NCBI RefSeq assembly: GCF_029893965.1
Contig: NZ_JARXXP010000001.1
Coordinates: 124,001 to 188,000 of the forward strand
Length of the DNA: 64,000 bases
Source: Paenibacillus sp. PastM-3
Lineage (GTDB): Bacteria; Bacillota; Bacilli; Paenibacillales; Paenibacillaceae
Reading direction: 5' to 3'
Positions 30,175-40,629 of this stretch are shown piece after piece. The first letter of the stretch is position 1. Every line of letters starts with the position of its first letter. The notes under the pieces were generated by a model, which was not told where the DNA came from, did not search any database, and was given only the letters and a program-made list of their open reading frames with translations. Both the position numbers and the translations under genes were made by a program.

Positions 30175-30906
30175 TCATGGGGTTAAGAAATAGAGTAATG
30201 ATTCTGGGAGCTCTTTTTGCCAAAATCCCCAAAGATGCTTGCCGTCCTTCTCGCGGTAGGAGACGGTGGCTCCACGGGCTTCAAGCAGCGCCTTTGTATC
30301 ACGGTTCATCTGGACGAAATCGTATACGCCGGTGTCTGTCTGATAATCGGTCTCCTGCAGGCCTACCACCATATTGATATTCAGCCAGGACAAGTCATCC
30401 TCCCGGGCAATCAGTTCACGGGATTCGGGATAATAAGCTCCCGACAGGCTTAACACACGGCTGAAAAGGCCGGGATAGGCGAGGGCAAGATGCAGTGAGA
30501 CGCTGCCGCCCAGCGAGTCTCCGGCGATGATCCGCTGATCAGGAGTGCGGCGGACCGGATAATTATGTTCAATGAAGGGAATAATTTCTTCGGCAAAGCA
30601 GGCAAGGTATTGCTTGAAGCGGCTGCCGAAGGGGGCATACTCCTGTGTCCGGACGGCCACGTTCACCTCGACGCCTACAATAATGAACGGCTCGATGTCT
30701 TCTTCAATAATGAGCTGTCCGGCAAGGGTGGCGATCCGCCCGAAATTGAAAAATTCTTCACCGTCCTGGCAATAAATTACGGGATAGCTGAGTACTTCGT
30801 TGTAGCCCGGGGGAAGATAAATGCGGAGCTTGCGTTCCTCCTGCAGCTGCTCACTCCATAGGGTTTGCTTAACGATTGTACGTTTCAGAAAAACAGGTTC
30901 GCTCAT
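30175..30906 (-). CDS. putative esterase (Fes/IroE-like alpha/beta hydrolase)
   Basis: 243 residues from MSEPVFLKRT (30906). A C-terminal alpha/beta-hydrolase of the esterase D / enterochelin esterase type. Strand-rich N-terminus with RIYLPPGYNEVLSYPVIYCQDGEEFF, nucleophile elbow GDSLGG (Ser131), an Asp in the NINMVVGLQETD region and the catalytic His in GKHLWGFWQ near residue 226. No signal peptide, so cytoplasmic. Substrate unknown; related Bacillales proteins hydrolyse siderophore esters or simple esters. An in-frame GTG/ATG further upstream (30948) lacks a ribosome binding site. Confidence 0.88.
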   Translation of the reverse strand: MSEPVFLKRTIVKQTLWSEQLQEERKLRIYLPPGYNEVLSYPVIYCQDGEEFFNFGRIATLAGQLIIEEDIEPFIIVGVEVNVAVRTQEYAPFGSRFKQYLACFAEEIIPFIEHNYPVRRTPDQRIIAGDSLGGSVSLHLALAYPGLFSRVLSLSGAYYPESRELIAREDDLSWLNINMVVGLQETDYQTDTGVYDFVQMNRDTKALLEARGATVSYREKDGKHLWGFWQKELPESLLYFLTP

Positions 30907-31052
30907 GACTGAATCGTCGCCTTTCTTGTCGAATTTTGCATTACACATGCGGTTGCGTTAAAATTACCCAAGCGGCAAATGTGTGAAAAATCATTTACAT
31001 GCTTGAAAAAAACAAATCTGTTATAGGATATTCTAAAACCTGTTATACATAC

Positions 31053-31076
31053 AAAATTTATGAGAACATAAATTTT
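31053..31076 (+). promoter_or_regulatory. perfect 10-bp inverted repeat upstream of the pdh -35
   Basis: AAAATTTATG and CATAAATTTT separated by AGAA, ending 12 bases before the -35. Symmetry and position suggest a protein binding site. Confidence 0.5.
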
Positions 31077-31088
31077 ATGCGTATTTCT

Positions 31089-31118
31089 TTGACGAATCAG
31101 ATAAAACAGGTGTATAAT
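31089..31118 (+). promoter_or_regulatory. sigma-A promoter of the pdh operon
   Basis: TTGACG (31089-31094), 18-bp spacer, TATAAT (31113-31118), about 50 bases upstream of pdhA. Confidence 0.85.
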
Positions 31119-31141
31119 AATTCTATAACAGATACCACTGA

Positions 31142-32239
<1,098 letters not shown>

Positions 32240-32254
32240 GGGGGATATCAGGCA

Positions 32255-33232
32255 ATGGCACAAATGAATATGAAAGAAGCAATTCGTGACGCACTGCGCG
32301 TTGAACTGAATCGCGACCCTAATGTTATGATCTTTGGGGAAGACGTTGGTAATGTGGGCGGCGTTTTCCGTGTAACTGAAGGACTGCAGAAAGAATTTGG
32401 CGAAGACCGTGTATTCGATACACCGCTTGCCGAATCTGCCATCGGCGGTTTGGCTTTTGGTCTCGGGATACAAGGTTTCCGGCCAATCGCTGAAATCCAG
32501 TTTATCGGCTTCATCTATGAAGCTCTTGACCAGATCGTTATCCAGGCTGCACGCCTGCGCTACCGTTCCGGCGGTAAATATAATGCACCAATCGTATTCC
32601 GTACTCCATTCGGCGGCGGCGTTAAGGCAGCTGAGCTACACACGGATTCCCTTGAGGGTCTGATCGCTCAAAGCCCGGGGATCAAGGTGGTTATTCCTTC
32701 CAACCCTTATGATGCCAAAGGTCTGATGATCGCATCAATCCGCGACAATGACCCTGTATTCTTCATGGAGCATCTTAACCTGTATCATGCATTCCGTGAT
32801 GAAGTGCCTGAAGGTGAATACACTGTTGAACTGGGCAAGGCTAATGTTGTTCGCGAAGGTTCTGATGTAACCATCGTCGCTTACGGTCTGATGGTACATA
32901 CTGCAACCAAAGCGGCTGACCAGCTGGAGAAGGAAGGCATCAAGGCTGAAATTATCGATCTGCGGACCGTTAGCCCGATTGATATTGATACCATTGTAGC
33001 TTCCGTGAAGAAGACTAACCGTGCAATTGTAGTACAGGAAGCACAGAAGAGCTCCGGCGTTGCAGCCGAAGTTATTGCGCAAATCAACGAAAAAGCGATT
33101 CTGCACCTTGAAGCGCCTGTACTTCGTGTAGCAGGTCCGGATACCATCTATCCGTTCGCACAAATCGAAGATAGCTGGATTCCTACACCGGCACGCGTAG
33201 TGGCGGCTGTGAAGAAAGTTCTGGAATTCTAA
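32255..33232 (+). CDS. pdhB: pyruvate dehydrogenase E1 component, beta subunit
   Basis: 325 residues, full length. Completes the E1 active site and contacts E2. Typical segments are [53 protein letters not shown] (conserved Glu for thiamine diphosphate activation), [15 protein letters not shown] and the C-terminal transketolase domain with LRTVSPID. The ribosome binding site is AAGGGGG eleven bases upstream. Followed after 121 bases by pdhC. Confidence 0.97.
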   Translation: MAQMNMKEAIRDALRVELNRDPNVMIFGEDVGNVGGVFRVTEGLQKEFGEDRVFDTPLAESAIGGLAFGLGIQGFRPIAEIQFIGFIYEALDQIVIQAARLRYRSGGKYNAPIVFRTPFGGGVKAAELHTDSLEGLIAQSPGIKVVIPSNPYDAKGLMIASIRDNDPVFFMEHLNLYHAFRDEVPEGEYTVELGKANVVREGSDVTIVAYGLMVHTATKAADQLEKEGIKAEIIDLRTVSPIDIDTIVASVKKTNRAIVVQEAQKSSGVAAEVIAQINEKAILHLEAPVLRVAGPDTIYPFAQIEDSWIPTPARVVAAVKKVLEF

Positions 33233-33298
33233 TAAAGATTTTATCTGCCGTCCTTGCACAGAGGGCGGCACCACTTTCTGCATTATACTTAAACTTTG

Positions 33299-33314
33299 AG
33301 CGAATGCTTTCGCT
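33299..33314 (+). repeat. inverted repeat in the pdhB-pdhC gap
   Basis: AGCGAA-TGCT-TTCGCT. It sits with a second GC-rich stem (33246-33271) in the 121-base gap, and may modulate mRNA processing or E2 expression. Confidence 0.35.
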
Positions 33315-33353
33315 ATCCAAAATGAAGCAAAAAACTTATAGGAGGTTATCAAG

Positions 33354-35006
33354 GTGGCAAAATTTGAGTACCGGTTCCCTGAGCTGGGCGAAGGATTGCA
33401 TGAAGGCGAAATTATCAAAATGCACATCAAAGCCGGCGATAAAGTAACCGATGACGATATCGTAATGGAAGTACAGAACGACAAGGCGGTAGTAGAGGTT
33501 CCTTGTCCGGTTAACGGCACAGTGCTAGAAGTATTCACTAAAGACGGCCAGGTATGCCGCGTTGGTGAAGTTGTAGCTATCATTGATGCAGAAGGCGATG
33601 TTCCTGAGCAGGAAGGCGGCCATCCGGCAGAAGCAGCTTCCCAGGAAGCAGACGCAGCTAAAGGCGGAGCAGATACTACTTCTTCCCCGGCAACCAGTGC
33701 TCCTTCGGCCGGCGGCGCTGTAAACTTCGAATACCGGTTCCCTGAGCTGGGCGAAGGTCTGCATGAAGGTGAAATCATCAAGATGCACATCAAAGTCGGC
33801 GACAAGGTAACCGACGATGATATCATCATGGAAGTACAGAACGACAAGGCAGTAGTTGAAGTACCTTGCCCGGTTAACGGAACTGTAACTGAAGTTCGCG
33901 TTAAAGACGGACAGGTATGCCGTGTAGGCGAAGTTGTGGCGATTATCGCTGCAGAAGGTGAAGTTCCACAGCAGGAAGGCGGCCACGCTGAAGCTCCTGC
34001 AGCACAGGAAGCGGCAGCAGCGCCAGCCGCTGCACAGGCTGCTCCGGCACCTAACCGTGACATTCTGGCTACTCCAAGCGTCCGCAAAGCGGCACGTGAG
34101 CAAGGTGTTGACCTTGCGAAGGTGAACGGCAGCGGCAAGAACGGCAAGATTACCCATGACGATATCGCAGCCTTCCTGAAGGGTGGCTCCGCAGCTCCGG
34201 CTGCAGCAGCACCAGCAGCGGCGTCTGCACCAGCAGCAGCAGCTGCTCCACAAGCAGAAGCTAAAGCGCCTGCGGCAGCACCTGCAGCATCCGGCAATGT
34301 CAGCCTGGAAGAAGAGCGCGTACCATTCAAGGGTATCCGCAAAGCGATCTCCAATGCCATGGTTAAATCGGCTTACACAGCGCCGCATGTTACCATCATG
34401 GACGAAGTGGATGTTACCGAGCTGGTAGCTTTCCGTACCCGTATGAAGCCTGTTGCCGAGAAGAAGGGCGTGAAGGTTACTTACCTGCCATTCATCGTTA
34501 AGGCTCTGGTTGCAGCATCCCGTCAGTTCCCTGCGCTTAACGCAATGATTGACGAAACCACTAACGAAATTGTGTACAAAAAGTACTACAACATCGGTAT
34601 CGCTACAGATACAGACAACGGTCTGATCGTTCCTGTAATCAAGGATGCTGACCGCAAGAGCATCTGGATGATTGCAAGTGCAATTACAGATCTGGCTGTA
34701 CGCGGACGCGACGGCAAGCTGAGCGCAAACGAAATGAAGGGCAGCACGATCTCTATCTCCAACATCGGCTCTGCCGGCGGTATGTTCTTTACTCCGATCA
34801 TTAACTTCCCTGAGGTTGCGATTCTGGGTACAGGCCGCATCACTGAGAAGCCAGTAGTGAAGAACGGCGAAATCGTAGCAGCTCCTGTTATGGCCCTGTC
34901 CCTGAGCTTTGACCACCGCATCATTGACGGTGCGACTGCACAGAACTTCATGAATTACATTAAGACCCTGCTTGCAAATCCTGATATGTTAGTTATGGAG
35001 GTGTAA
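33354..35006 (+). CDS. pdhC: pyruvate dehydrogenase E2, dihydrolipoamide acetyltransferase, two lipoyl domains
   Basis: Forms the core of the complex and transfers acetyl to CoA. 550 residues, GTG start behind AGGAGG. Two nearly identical lipoyl domains (about 3-80 and 124-201) carry lipoylation sites Lys44 and Lys165 in NDKAVVEV. Ala/Pro-rich hinges separate them. A peripheral subunit-binding domain (about 240-275, ATPSVRKAAREQGVDL) and the catalytic domain (about 325-550) with SFDHRIIDGATA (His about 521) and DG complete it. B. subtilis PdhC has a single lipoyl domain, so the duplication is an extra. The duplication is visible as a 363-base-period repeat in the DNA. Confidence 0.96.
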   Translation: MAKFEYRFPELGEGLHEGEIIKMHIKAGDKVTDDDIVMEVQNDKAVVEVPCPVNGTVLEVFTKDGQVCRVGEVVAIIDAEGDVPEQEGGHPAEAASQEADAAKGGADTTSSPATSAPSAGGAVNFEYRFPELGEGLHEGEIIKMHIKVGDKVTDDDIIMEVQNDKAVVEVPCPVNGTVTEVRVKDGQVCRVGEVVAIIAAEGEVPQQEGGHAEAPAAQEAAAAPAAAQAAPAPNRDILATPSVRKAAREQGVDLAKVNGSGKNGKITHDDIAAFLKGGSAAPAAAAPAAASAPAAAAAPQAEAKAPAAAPAASGNVSLEEERVPFKGIRKAISNAMVKSAYTAPHVTIMDEVDVTELVAFRTRMKPVAEKKGVKVTYLPFIVKALVAASRQFPALNAMIDETTNEIVYKKYYNIGIATDTDNGLIVPVIKDADRKSIWMIASAITDLAVRGRDGKLSANEMKGSTISISNIGSAGGMFFTPIINFPEVAILGTGRITEKPVVKNGEIVAAPVMALSLSFDHRIIDGATAQNFMNYIKTLLANPDMLVMEV

Positions 35007-35009
35007 TAA

Positions 35010-36422
35010 ATGGTAGTCGGAGACGCTTCAATCGAAATCGACACATTGGTTATTGGTGCAGGTCCCGGCGGGTATGTGGCGGCAATTCGTGCCGCCCAGC
35101 TCGGCCAGAAAGTCCTTATTGTAGATAAATCGGAACTCGGCGGTGTCTGCCTGAACCGCGGCTGTATTCCTTCCAAAGCGCTGATCTCTGCAGCCCACAG
35201 CTATGAAGCTGCACAGCACGGCGATGTTTTCGGTGTTACTGCCGAGAACGTAAAGGTAGACTGGGCCAAAACCCAGGAATTCAAGAACGGTGTAGTTAAG
35301 AGAATGACCACTGGTGTAACCAGCCTGATGAAGGGCAACAAGATTGAAGTATTCAGCGGCGAAGCGATGTTCATCAGCACAAACGAAGCCCGTTTGTTCA
35401 ATGACCATGAATCCCCGCGTTACAAGTTCAATAACTGCATCATCGCGACTGGCTCCCGTCCGATTGAACTGAAGCCATTCCCGTTCGGCGGACGCATCCT
35501 GTCCTCTACAGAAGCTCTGGAGCTGCCAGAAATTCCTAAGAGCATGATCGTAATCGGCGGCGGCTACATCGGTGCTGAGCTTGGCCAGATGTACTCCAAA
35601 TTCGGCACAAAAGTAACGATCATTGAAGGTCTGGATACTGTACTGCCAGGCTTCGATAAAGATATGACCCGTCTGGTTGCCAAGAACATGGCGAAGACAG
35701 GCATCGAGATCGTAACCAATGCCAAAGCGGAAAGTGCTGTTCAGAACGACAAGGAAGTAACCGTTAAGTACTCTGTCGGCGGCGAAACCAAAGAAATCAC
35801 AGCAGATTACCTGCTGGTAACTGTAGGCCGCCGTCCAAATACTGACGGTGAGCTGGGTCTTGATCTGATCGGCGTTGAGCTTGACGAACGCGGCCTGATC
35901 AAAGTTGACCACCAGGGCCGTACCAACATCCCTAACATCTACGCTATCGGGGATATTGTTCCTGGTCTTGCACTGGCACACAAAGCATCCTACGAAGGCA
36001 AGATTGCTGCTGAAGCGATCTCCGGCCACAAATCCGTGGTTGACTACAAAGTCATTCCGGCCGTTGTGTTCACAGATCCTGAATGCTCCAGCGTAGGCTT
36101 GACCGAGAAGGAAGCAAAAGACAAGGGCTACAAGGTAAAAGCAGGCAAGTTCCCGTTCGCGGGCAACGGCCGTGCAGTTTCCCTGAATGCTCCGGAAGGC
36201 TTCATCAAGATTGTAGCTAACAGCGAGAACAATCTCGTACTGGGCGCACAAATCGTTGGTCTGGAAGCTTCCAATCTGATTGCCGAGCTGGGTCTGGCGA
36301 TTGAAATGGGCGCAACGCTCGAAGATATCGCTCTGACCATCCACGCGCATCCAACCCTTGGCGAAATCGTCATGGAAGCGGCTGAGCTGGTAGAAGGCCA
36401 TCCAATTCACGTAGTGAAATAA
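35010..36422 (+). CDS. pdhD: dihydrolipoamide dehydrogenase (E3)
   Basis: Reoxidises the lipoyl groups of E2 with FAD and NAD+. 470 residues, ATG three bases after the pdhC stop, GGAGGTG upstream. FAD-binding VIGAGPGGYVAA (15-26), redox disulfide Cys47/Cys52 in GGVCLNRGCIPSKAL, NAD-binding VIGGGYIGAELG, the AIGDIVPG FAD site and catalytic His in HAHPTLGE near the C-terminus. It may also serve other 2-oxoacid complexes. Last gene of the pdh operon. Confidence 0.97.
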   Translation: MVVGDASIEIDTLVIGAGPGGYVAAIRAAQLGQKVLIVDKSELGGVCLNRGCIPSKALISAAHSYEAAQHGDVFGVTAENVKVDWAKTQEFKNGVVKRMTTGVTSLMKGNKIEVFSGEAMFISTNEARLFNDHESPRYKFNNCIIATGSRPIELKPFPFGGRILSSTEALELPEIPKSMIVIGGGYIGAELGQMYSKFGTKVTIIEGLDTVLPGFDKDMTRLVAKNMAKTGIEIVTNAKAESAVQNDKEVTVKYSVGGETKEITADYLLVTVGRRPNTDGELGLDLIGVELDERGLIKVDHQGRTNIPNIYAIGDIVPGLALAHKASYEGKIAAEAISGHKSVVDYKVIPAVVFTDPECSSVGLTEKEAKDKGYKVKAGKFPFAGNGRAVSLNAPEGFIKIVANSENNLVLGAQIVGLEASNLIAELGLAIEMGATLEDIALTIHAHPTLGEIVMEAAELVEGHPIHVVK

Positions 36423-36456
36423 TACATTACCGTCTGCTCTAAGGCAGAATCATCAT

Positions 36457-36511
36457 AGAAGAGGCTCCCAATGTCATGGTAATGGCTGAGGGGGTCTTTT
36501 CTTTTATTTTT
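36457..36511 (+). terminator. probable terminator of the pdh operon
   Basis: An imperfect stem (AAGAGGCTCCC with GGGGGTCTT) is followed by TTTTCTTTTATTTTT. Confidence 0.5.
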
Positions 36512-36545
36512 ATTTATATAAGATGCATTAGAGGAGGTTCTAATT

Positions 36546-36820
36546 ATGAAGGCCCCTAAACTGCAGGCAGGCGACGGAATCCGTATCATCTCGCCGTCAA
36601 ACAGTCTCGGCATTATCGCACCTGAGCAGATAGAGGCTTATGCCAGGGTGCTGGAGAGCTACTGGAAACAATCATCCGTATCAAGAAGGAGCTGCTGCAT
36701 CTTCCGGTTGTGGCTGACGTGAACTTCGGCCATACCTCGCCGCTGATTACTCTTCCTGTTGGAGGCCGGGCCAAGCTGAGAGCAGATGCAGATACTGTAG
36801 AGCTGAGAATCTGGGAATAG
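36546..36820 (+). pseudogene. remnant of an LD-carboxypeptidase / MccF family gene
   Basis: A strong AGAGGAGG precedes ATG 36546. The first 38 codons read MKAPKLQAGDGIRIISPSNS and onward to IIAPEQIEAYARVLES, the start of the LdcA/MccF S66 peptidase family (P-G-D-x-I-x-x-x-S-P-S). The reading then shifts to another frame which gives only the family C-terminus: LLHLPVVADVNFGHTSPLIT, LPVGGRAKL, ending VELRIWE and TAG at 36820. About 220 central residues, including the catalytic Ser-Glu-His triad, are missing. So the gene was destroyed by an internal deletion with loss of frame; no function is expected. The intact ribosome binding site and start suggest decay was recent. Confidence 0.8.
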
Positions 36821-37022
36821 CAGGAGAACCAGGTGCAATCAGGATCACGGAGTAAACCGTAATATAGCCGGTCCTCCCACTATTTTCGTGCAAAGGAAAT
36901 CACTGTGCGGAGGAGGGCTGGTGAACGACGGGAAATTGCATTTTCTGCGCTTATTTAAGTTACAAGGGTGGTCAGGTCATGGTAAACTGGGATAAGAAAA
37001 AAAGGGGAGAGGAGTTTAAACT

Positions 37023-37817
37023 TTGCGCAACTACTTAGATTTACTTCAGGATGTACTGGATCACGGCACGCCCAAAAGCGACCGCACCGGAACAGGCACC
37101 ATTTCCGTGTTCGGGCGTCAGCTCCGCTTTGATCTGTCCGAAGGCTTTCCGCTGGTTACGACCAAGCGCATTCATCTGAAATCCGTTGTTCATGAGCTCC
37201 TGTGGTTTTTAAAGGGAGACACCAATATCTCTTATCTTAAAGAAAACGGTGTTTCGATCTGGGATGAATGGGCCGATGAGAATGGTGAACTGGGACCGGT
37301 GTACGGCTCGCAATGGCGTGCCTGGGAGAGCAGTGACGGCCGTCATATTGACCAGATCGCTGCGGTCATTGATTCCATCAGGAATAATCCGGACTCCCGC
37401 CGTCATATTGTAAGCGCGTGGAATGTCGGGGAGATTGAACAGATGAAGCTTCCACCGTGCCACTTTGTGTTTCAGTTTTATGTAGCTGACGGCAAGCTGA
37501 GCTGTATGCTGACCATGCGTTCTGTGGATACGTTCCTCGGCCTGCCTTTTAATATTGCAAGCTATGCCCTGCTCACCCATATGGTCGCCCAGCAGACAGG
37601 TTATGAGGTGGGGGAGTTCATCTGGTCCGGAGGCGATGTGCACATTTATACAAATCATCTGGAGCAGGTGGCCACCCAGCTGTCCAGAGAGCCGCATCCG
37701 CTGCCGAAGCTGAATATCCTCAGAAAGCCGGATAGCATTTTTGATTATACCTTTGATGATTTTGAGTTTGAAGGGTATGTCTATCACCCGGGGATCAAAG
37801 CACCGGTTGCCATTTAA
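37023..37817 (+). CDS. thyA: thymidylate synthase
   Basis: Makes dTMP from dUMP with methylene-tetrahydrofolate. 264 residues, the size of the E. coli-type enzyme. TTG start at 37023 with AGGAG eight bases upstream. Active-site Cys146 in [12 protein letters not shown]; dUMP-phosphate Arg in [10 protein letters not shown] (and DRTGTGT near the N-terminus); folate-binding C-terminus ending KAPVAI. Followed 43 bases later by dfrA, which regenerates tetrahydrofolate. Confidence 0.97.
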   Translation: MRNYLDLLQDVLDHGTPKSDRTGTGTISVFGRQLRFDLSEGFPLVTTKRIHLKSVVHELLWFLKGDTNISYLKENGVSIWDEWADENGELGPVYGSQWRAWESSDGRHIDQIAAVIDSIRNNPDSRRHIVSAWNVGEIEQMKLPPCHFVFQFYVADGKLSCMLTMRSVDTFLGLPFNIASYALLTHMVAQQTGYEVGEFIWSGGDVHIYTNHLEQVATQLSREPHPLPKLNILRKPDSIFDYTFDDFEFEGYVYHPGIKAPVAI

Positions 37818-37860
37818 TCTTTCCGGGACATGATGATTCTTGGAAAAGGAGGGCATAAAT

Positions 37861-38352
37861 ATGAGTATCAGCATGATTTGGGCCATGGCGGAGAACGGTG
37901 TAATCGGTAAGGATAACGATATGCCGTGGCATCTGCCGCTGGATTTTGCCTATTTTAAGGAACAGACGCTGGGTAAAAGAATGCTTATGGGCCGCAAAAC
38001 CTGGGAATCGCTCGGCGGAAAGCCGCTTAAGGGCAGAACGAGCATCGTTATTACGAGAGATACCGGATTTCAGGCGGAGGGAGCACAGGTCATCCATACG
38101 CTGGAGGAAGCGCTGGCTGAAGGACGTAAGGACGATGAGCTTATGATTATCGGCGGAGCTGAAATCTACGGGATGATGCTGCCGTACGCCGACAAGCTGC
38201 TTGTGACCCGGATTCATGAGGATTTTGAAGGTGAGACGAAGTTTCCGGATGTCCGCTGGGAAGAATGGAAAGAGGTCTCCAGCGTTCAGGGGATCCGCAA
38301 TGAGCAGAACCCGTATGATTACCGTTTTTACGTTTATGAACGTACGGTTTAA
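37861..38352 (+). CDS. dfrA: dihydrofolate reductase
   Basis: 163 residues from MSISMIWAMAENGVIGKDND (37861; AAAGGAGG eight bases upstream). Catalytic Asp in DMPWHLPLDFAYFKEQTLG, NADPH-binding MLMGRKTWESLG and IIGGAEIYGMMLPYAD. Chromosomal type; nothing marks it as a resistance variant. Coupled with thyA in one operon supplying dTMP. Confidence 0.96.
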   Translation: MSISMIWAMAENGVIGKDNDMPWHLPLDFAYFKEQTLGKRMLMGRKTWESLGGKPLKGRTSIVITRDTGFQAEGAQVIHTLEEALAEGRKDDELMIIGGAEIYGMMLPYADKLLVTRIHEDFEGETKFPDVRWEEWKEVSSVQGIRNEQNPYDYRFYVYERTV

Positions 38353-38585
38353 GGAAAAAGCGTTTTCTCTGACACAACATGTGAAATAGTACAAATAATC
38401 AGCAGATTAATCCATTACAGTGCGAAAGTATAGAATGCTACTATAGTTAAAATTACAATTGCTAAACTTAAAAATAGTATAGAATGTGCAGGTACTTCAT
38501 TGCGCTGAATCGACACGAATCTGCCGCAGTATGCTACAATGTACTATACATCAACACGAAGAGAACGGATGGGGGAAACGTAAAT

Positions 38586-40073
38586 ATGTCTACACCTACT
38601 GGATTTATGGAGTATAAGCGCCAGCTCCCAGGTGACCGGGATCCTGAGCAGCGCGTTAAAGACTGGGAAGAATTCCATCATCACCTTACCGAGGACGAGC
38701 TCCGCACACAGGGCGCGCGCTGCATGGACTGCGGAACCCCCTACTGCCATACCGGCATTGATATGACCGGAGGCACATCTGGGTGCCCGGTTCACAACCT
38801 GATTCCTGAATGGAATAATCTGGTTTACCGCGGCCTGTGGAAGGAAGCGCTGGAGCGTCTGCACAAGACGAATAACTTCCCAGAATTTACAGGCAGCATC
38901 TGTCCTGCACCTTGCGAAGGCTCCTGTACCGTCGGTCTGATCGGCCAGCCGGTTACGATCAAGACCATCGAGCTTGCCATCGTGGATAAAGGCTTTGAGG
39001 AAGGCTGGGTTGTCCCTAATCCGCCCGAGAAGCGTACCGGCAAGAGAGTAGCCATCGTCGGCTCCGGACCAGCAGGACTTGCTGCAGCAGCCCAGCTGAA
39101 CAAAGCAGGACACACTGTAACTGTATTTGAACGCAGTGACCGCGTCGGCGGTTTGTTGACATATGGCATCCCTACAATGAAGCTGGATAAGCGCGTCGTT
39201 CAGCGCCGGGTGGATCTGCTGGCCGCTGAAGGTATCAGCTTTGTTGTGAACACCGAGATCGGCAAGGATATTCCGACCCAGCAGCTCGTCGATGACTATG
39301 ATGCGGTCGTACTGTGCGGGGGAGCAACCAAAGCACGCCAGTTCAATGTCGAAGGCAGTGAGCTGAACGGTGTCATGTACGCGATGGATTACCTGACCGG
39401 CACGATCAAGAGCTACCTCAACTCCAATCTGGAAGACGGCAATTTCGTATCGGCCGCTGGTAAAGATGTGGTCGTACTGGGCGGGGGAGATACCGGTTCC
39501 GACTGTGTAGCAACCTCTCTGCGTCATGGCTGCAAGAGCATTACCCAATTCGGCACGCATGATAAAGCACCGCTTGAGCGTGATCCGATTGCCAATCCGT
39601 GGCCGCAGTTCCCGAACGTGTATACACTCGACTATGCTCAGCAGGAAGCCAAAGCCATCTTCGGCGACGACCCGCGTGAATTCTCGATCATGACCACCAA
39701 GTTTGTTGGTGATGATGAGGGCAGCCTGAAAGAGGTGCACACCGTGCAAATCCGCCGTATGGTGGATGAGTCAGGCCGCAAGATCTATCAGCCTGTACCG
39801 GGTACAGAAGCTGTCTATCCGGCTCAGCTGGCGCTGATCGCAATCGGCTTCGACGGACCGGAGCAGGATATCATTCAGGAGCTGAACCTGGAAACGGACC
39901 GCCGCAGCAATGTGAAGGCCCGTTACGGCAAGTTCAACACCAATGTGGATAAAGTTTTTGCTGCAGGTGACATGCGCCGCGGACAGAGTCTGGTGGTCTG
40001 GGCAATTAACGAAGGCCGCGCAGCAGCACGTGAAGTTGACAAATATCTGATGGGATCGACCGTTCTCGTCTAA
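38586..40073 (+). CDS. gltD: glutamate synthase (NADPH) small subunit
   Basis: 495 residues from [17 protein letters not shown] (38586, GGGGGAAACG upstream). Provides electrons from NADPH through FAD to the large subunit. N-terminal iron-sulfur cysteines in [16 protein letters not shown] and [12 protein letters not shown] site [22 protein letters not shown] site [14 protein letters not shown]-terminal [15 protein letters not shown]. The large subunit gene gltA/gltB is not in the window, so gltD is solitary here. Works with glnA of the same window in ammonia assimilation. A strong hairpin follows. Confidence 0.95.
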   Translation: MSTPTGFMEYKRQLPGDRDPEQRVKDWEEFHHHLTEDELRTQGARCMDCGTPYCHTGIDMTGGTSGCPVHNLIPEWNNLVYRGLWKEALERLHKTNNFPEFTGSICPAPCEGSCTVGLIGQPVTIKTIELAIVDKGFEEGWVVPNPPEKRTGKRVAIVGSGPAGLAAAAQLNKAGHTVTVFERSDRVGGLLTYGIPTMKLDKRVVQRRVDLLAAEGISFVVNTEIGKDIPTQQLVDDYDAVVLCGGATKARQFNVEGSELNGVMYAMDYLTGTIKSYLNSNLEDGNFVSAAGKDVVVLGGGDTGSDCVATSLRHGCKSITQFGTHDKAPLERDPIANPWPQFPNVYTLDYAQQEAKAIFGDDPREFSIMTTKFVGDDEGSLKEVHTVQIRRMVDESGRKIYQPVPGTEAVYPAQLALIAIGFDGPEQDIIQELNLETDRRSNVKARYGKFNTNVDKVFAAGDMRRGQSLVVWAINEGRAAAREVDKYLMGSTVLV

Positions 40074-40095
40074 TTGATAGCCCGTGGAGCACAAA

Positions 40096-40150
40096 GAGCC
40101 GTCCTTCCAGCATTTGCTGGAGGGGCGGCTCGTGTTATAGATAACACGAG
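40096..40150 (+). terminator. two overlapping hairpins after gltD
   Basis: Hairpin 1: 16-bp stem (GAGCCGTCCTTCCAGC with its complement, two wobbles), 40096-40131. Hairpin 2: perfect CTCGTGTTAT / ATAACACGAG, 40129-40150, sharing CTC with the first, so both cannot form fully. No long U tract. Confidence 0.6.
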
Positions 40151-40306
40151 ATGCCGTGTGTTAAGTGCAGAATCTTTTTAAGGAGTCCTCTAATCCTCCA
40201 GCTTATGTTTATCTGAAACATTTAATTTATAAATGGGCAGCAATAGTGTAAACGTATACATAAAGGTAGCTGGAATCGGTACAAACATGGCAAATTCATG
40301 ACAGGC

Positions 40307-40335
40307 TTGACGCATTATGTAATTTCGGATACATT
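40307..40335 (+). promoter_or_regulatory. promoter of the proS T-box transcript
   Basis: TTGACG (40307-40312), 17-bp spacer, TACATT (40330-40335). Confidence 0.65.
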
Positions 40336-40349
40336 AAATAACAATTCAA

Positions 40350-40598
40350 TAACGCAGCAGCGTTGACCAAGGATCTGCGTCCCAAATATCGCCAGAACAG
40401 AGAGAGGATTCACCGGCTGAAAGGTCCTCCGAGCCGCGAAGGGAGCGCATCCTGCCTTGAAAGCTGCAGCAATAGAGGGAAGCCTTTATTTGCTGCCGGC
40501 CCCGGCCGTTATCCGGATAGAGGACTGCCGGGCATAGCCAGGCGGTTGAAATAGGGTGGTATCACGACGCATTCGTCCCTGACGGATGCGTCTTTTTT
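40350..40598 (+). promoter_or_regulatory. T-box riboswitch, proline, upstream of proS
   Basis: The leader contains an AGAGAG GA-type motif in stem I, the apical GGCTGAAAGG segment, a likely CCT specifier in TGCCTTGAAAGC, and the T-box proper at 40553-40566 (AGGGTGGTATCACG). A terminator with stem GACGCATTCGTC / GACGGATGCGTC and T6 (40566-40598) follows. TGGT pairs with ACCA, which fits a discriminator A as in tRNA-Pro. Uncharged tRNA-Pro would stabilise the antiterminator and allow proS transcription. Confidence 0.9.
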
Positions 40599-40629
40599 GC
40601 GTTTCAACTAACCAGAGGAGATGATTTAA

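Larger units (their letters stand above)
31018..31131 (+). promoter_or_regulatory. three CTGTTATA elements around the pdh promoter
   Basis: CTGTTATA occurs at 31018-31025 and 31040-31047 (22 bp apart, two helical turns), and inverted (TATAACAG) at 31124-31131 overlapping the expected transcription start. The first and last extend to a perfect 10-bp match (TCTGTTATAG / CTATAACAGA). Possible operator set; the factor is unknown. Confidence 0.45.

Noticed and set aside
33246..33271. Stem in the pdhB-pdhC gap as a terminator
   Set aside because: TGCCGTCCT / AGGGCGGCA forms a stem but no T tract follows, and the operon must read through to pdhC and pdhD.
32735..34360. A 541-codon open frame on the minus strand across pdhB-pdhC, rich in Ala and Ser
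   Set aside because: It is the complement of the Ala/Pro-rich hinges and lipoyl domains of E2, has no ribosome binding site, and the plus-strand genes are certain.
35028..36410. A 460-codon minus-strand open frame opposite pdhD
   Set aside because: Antisense shadow created by codon bias of a highly expressed gene; no motifs or start signals.
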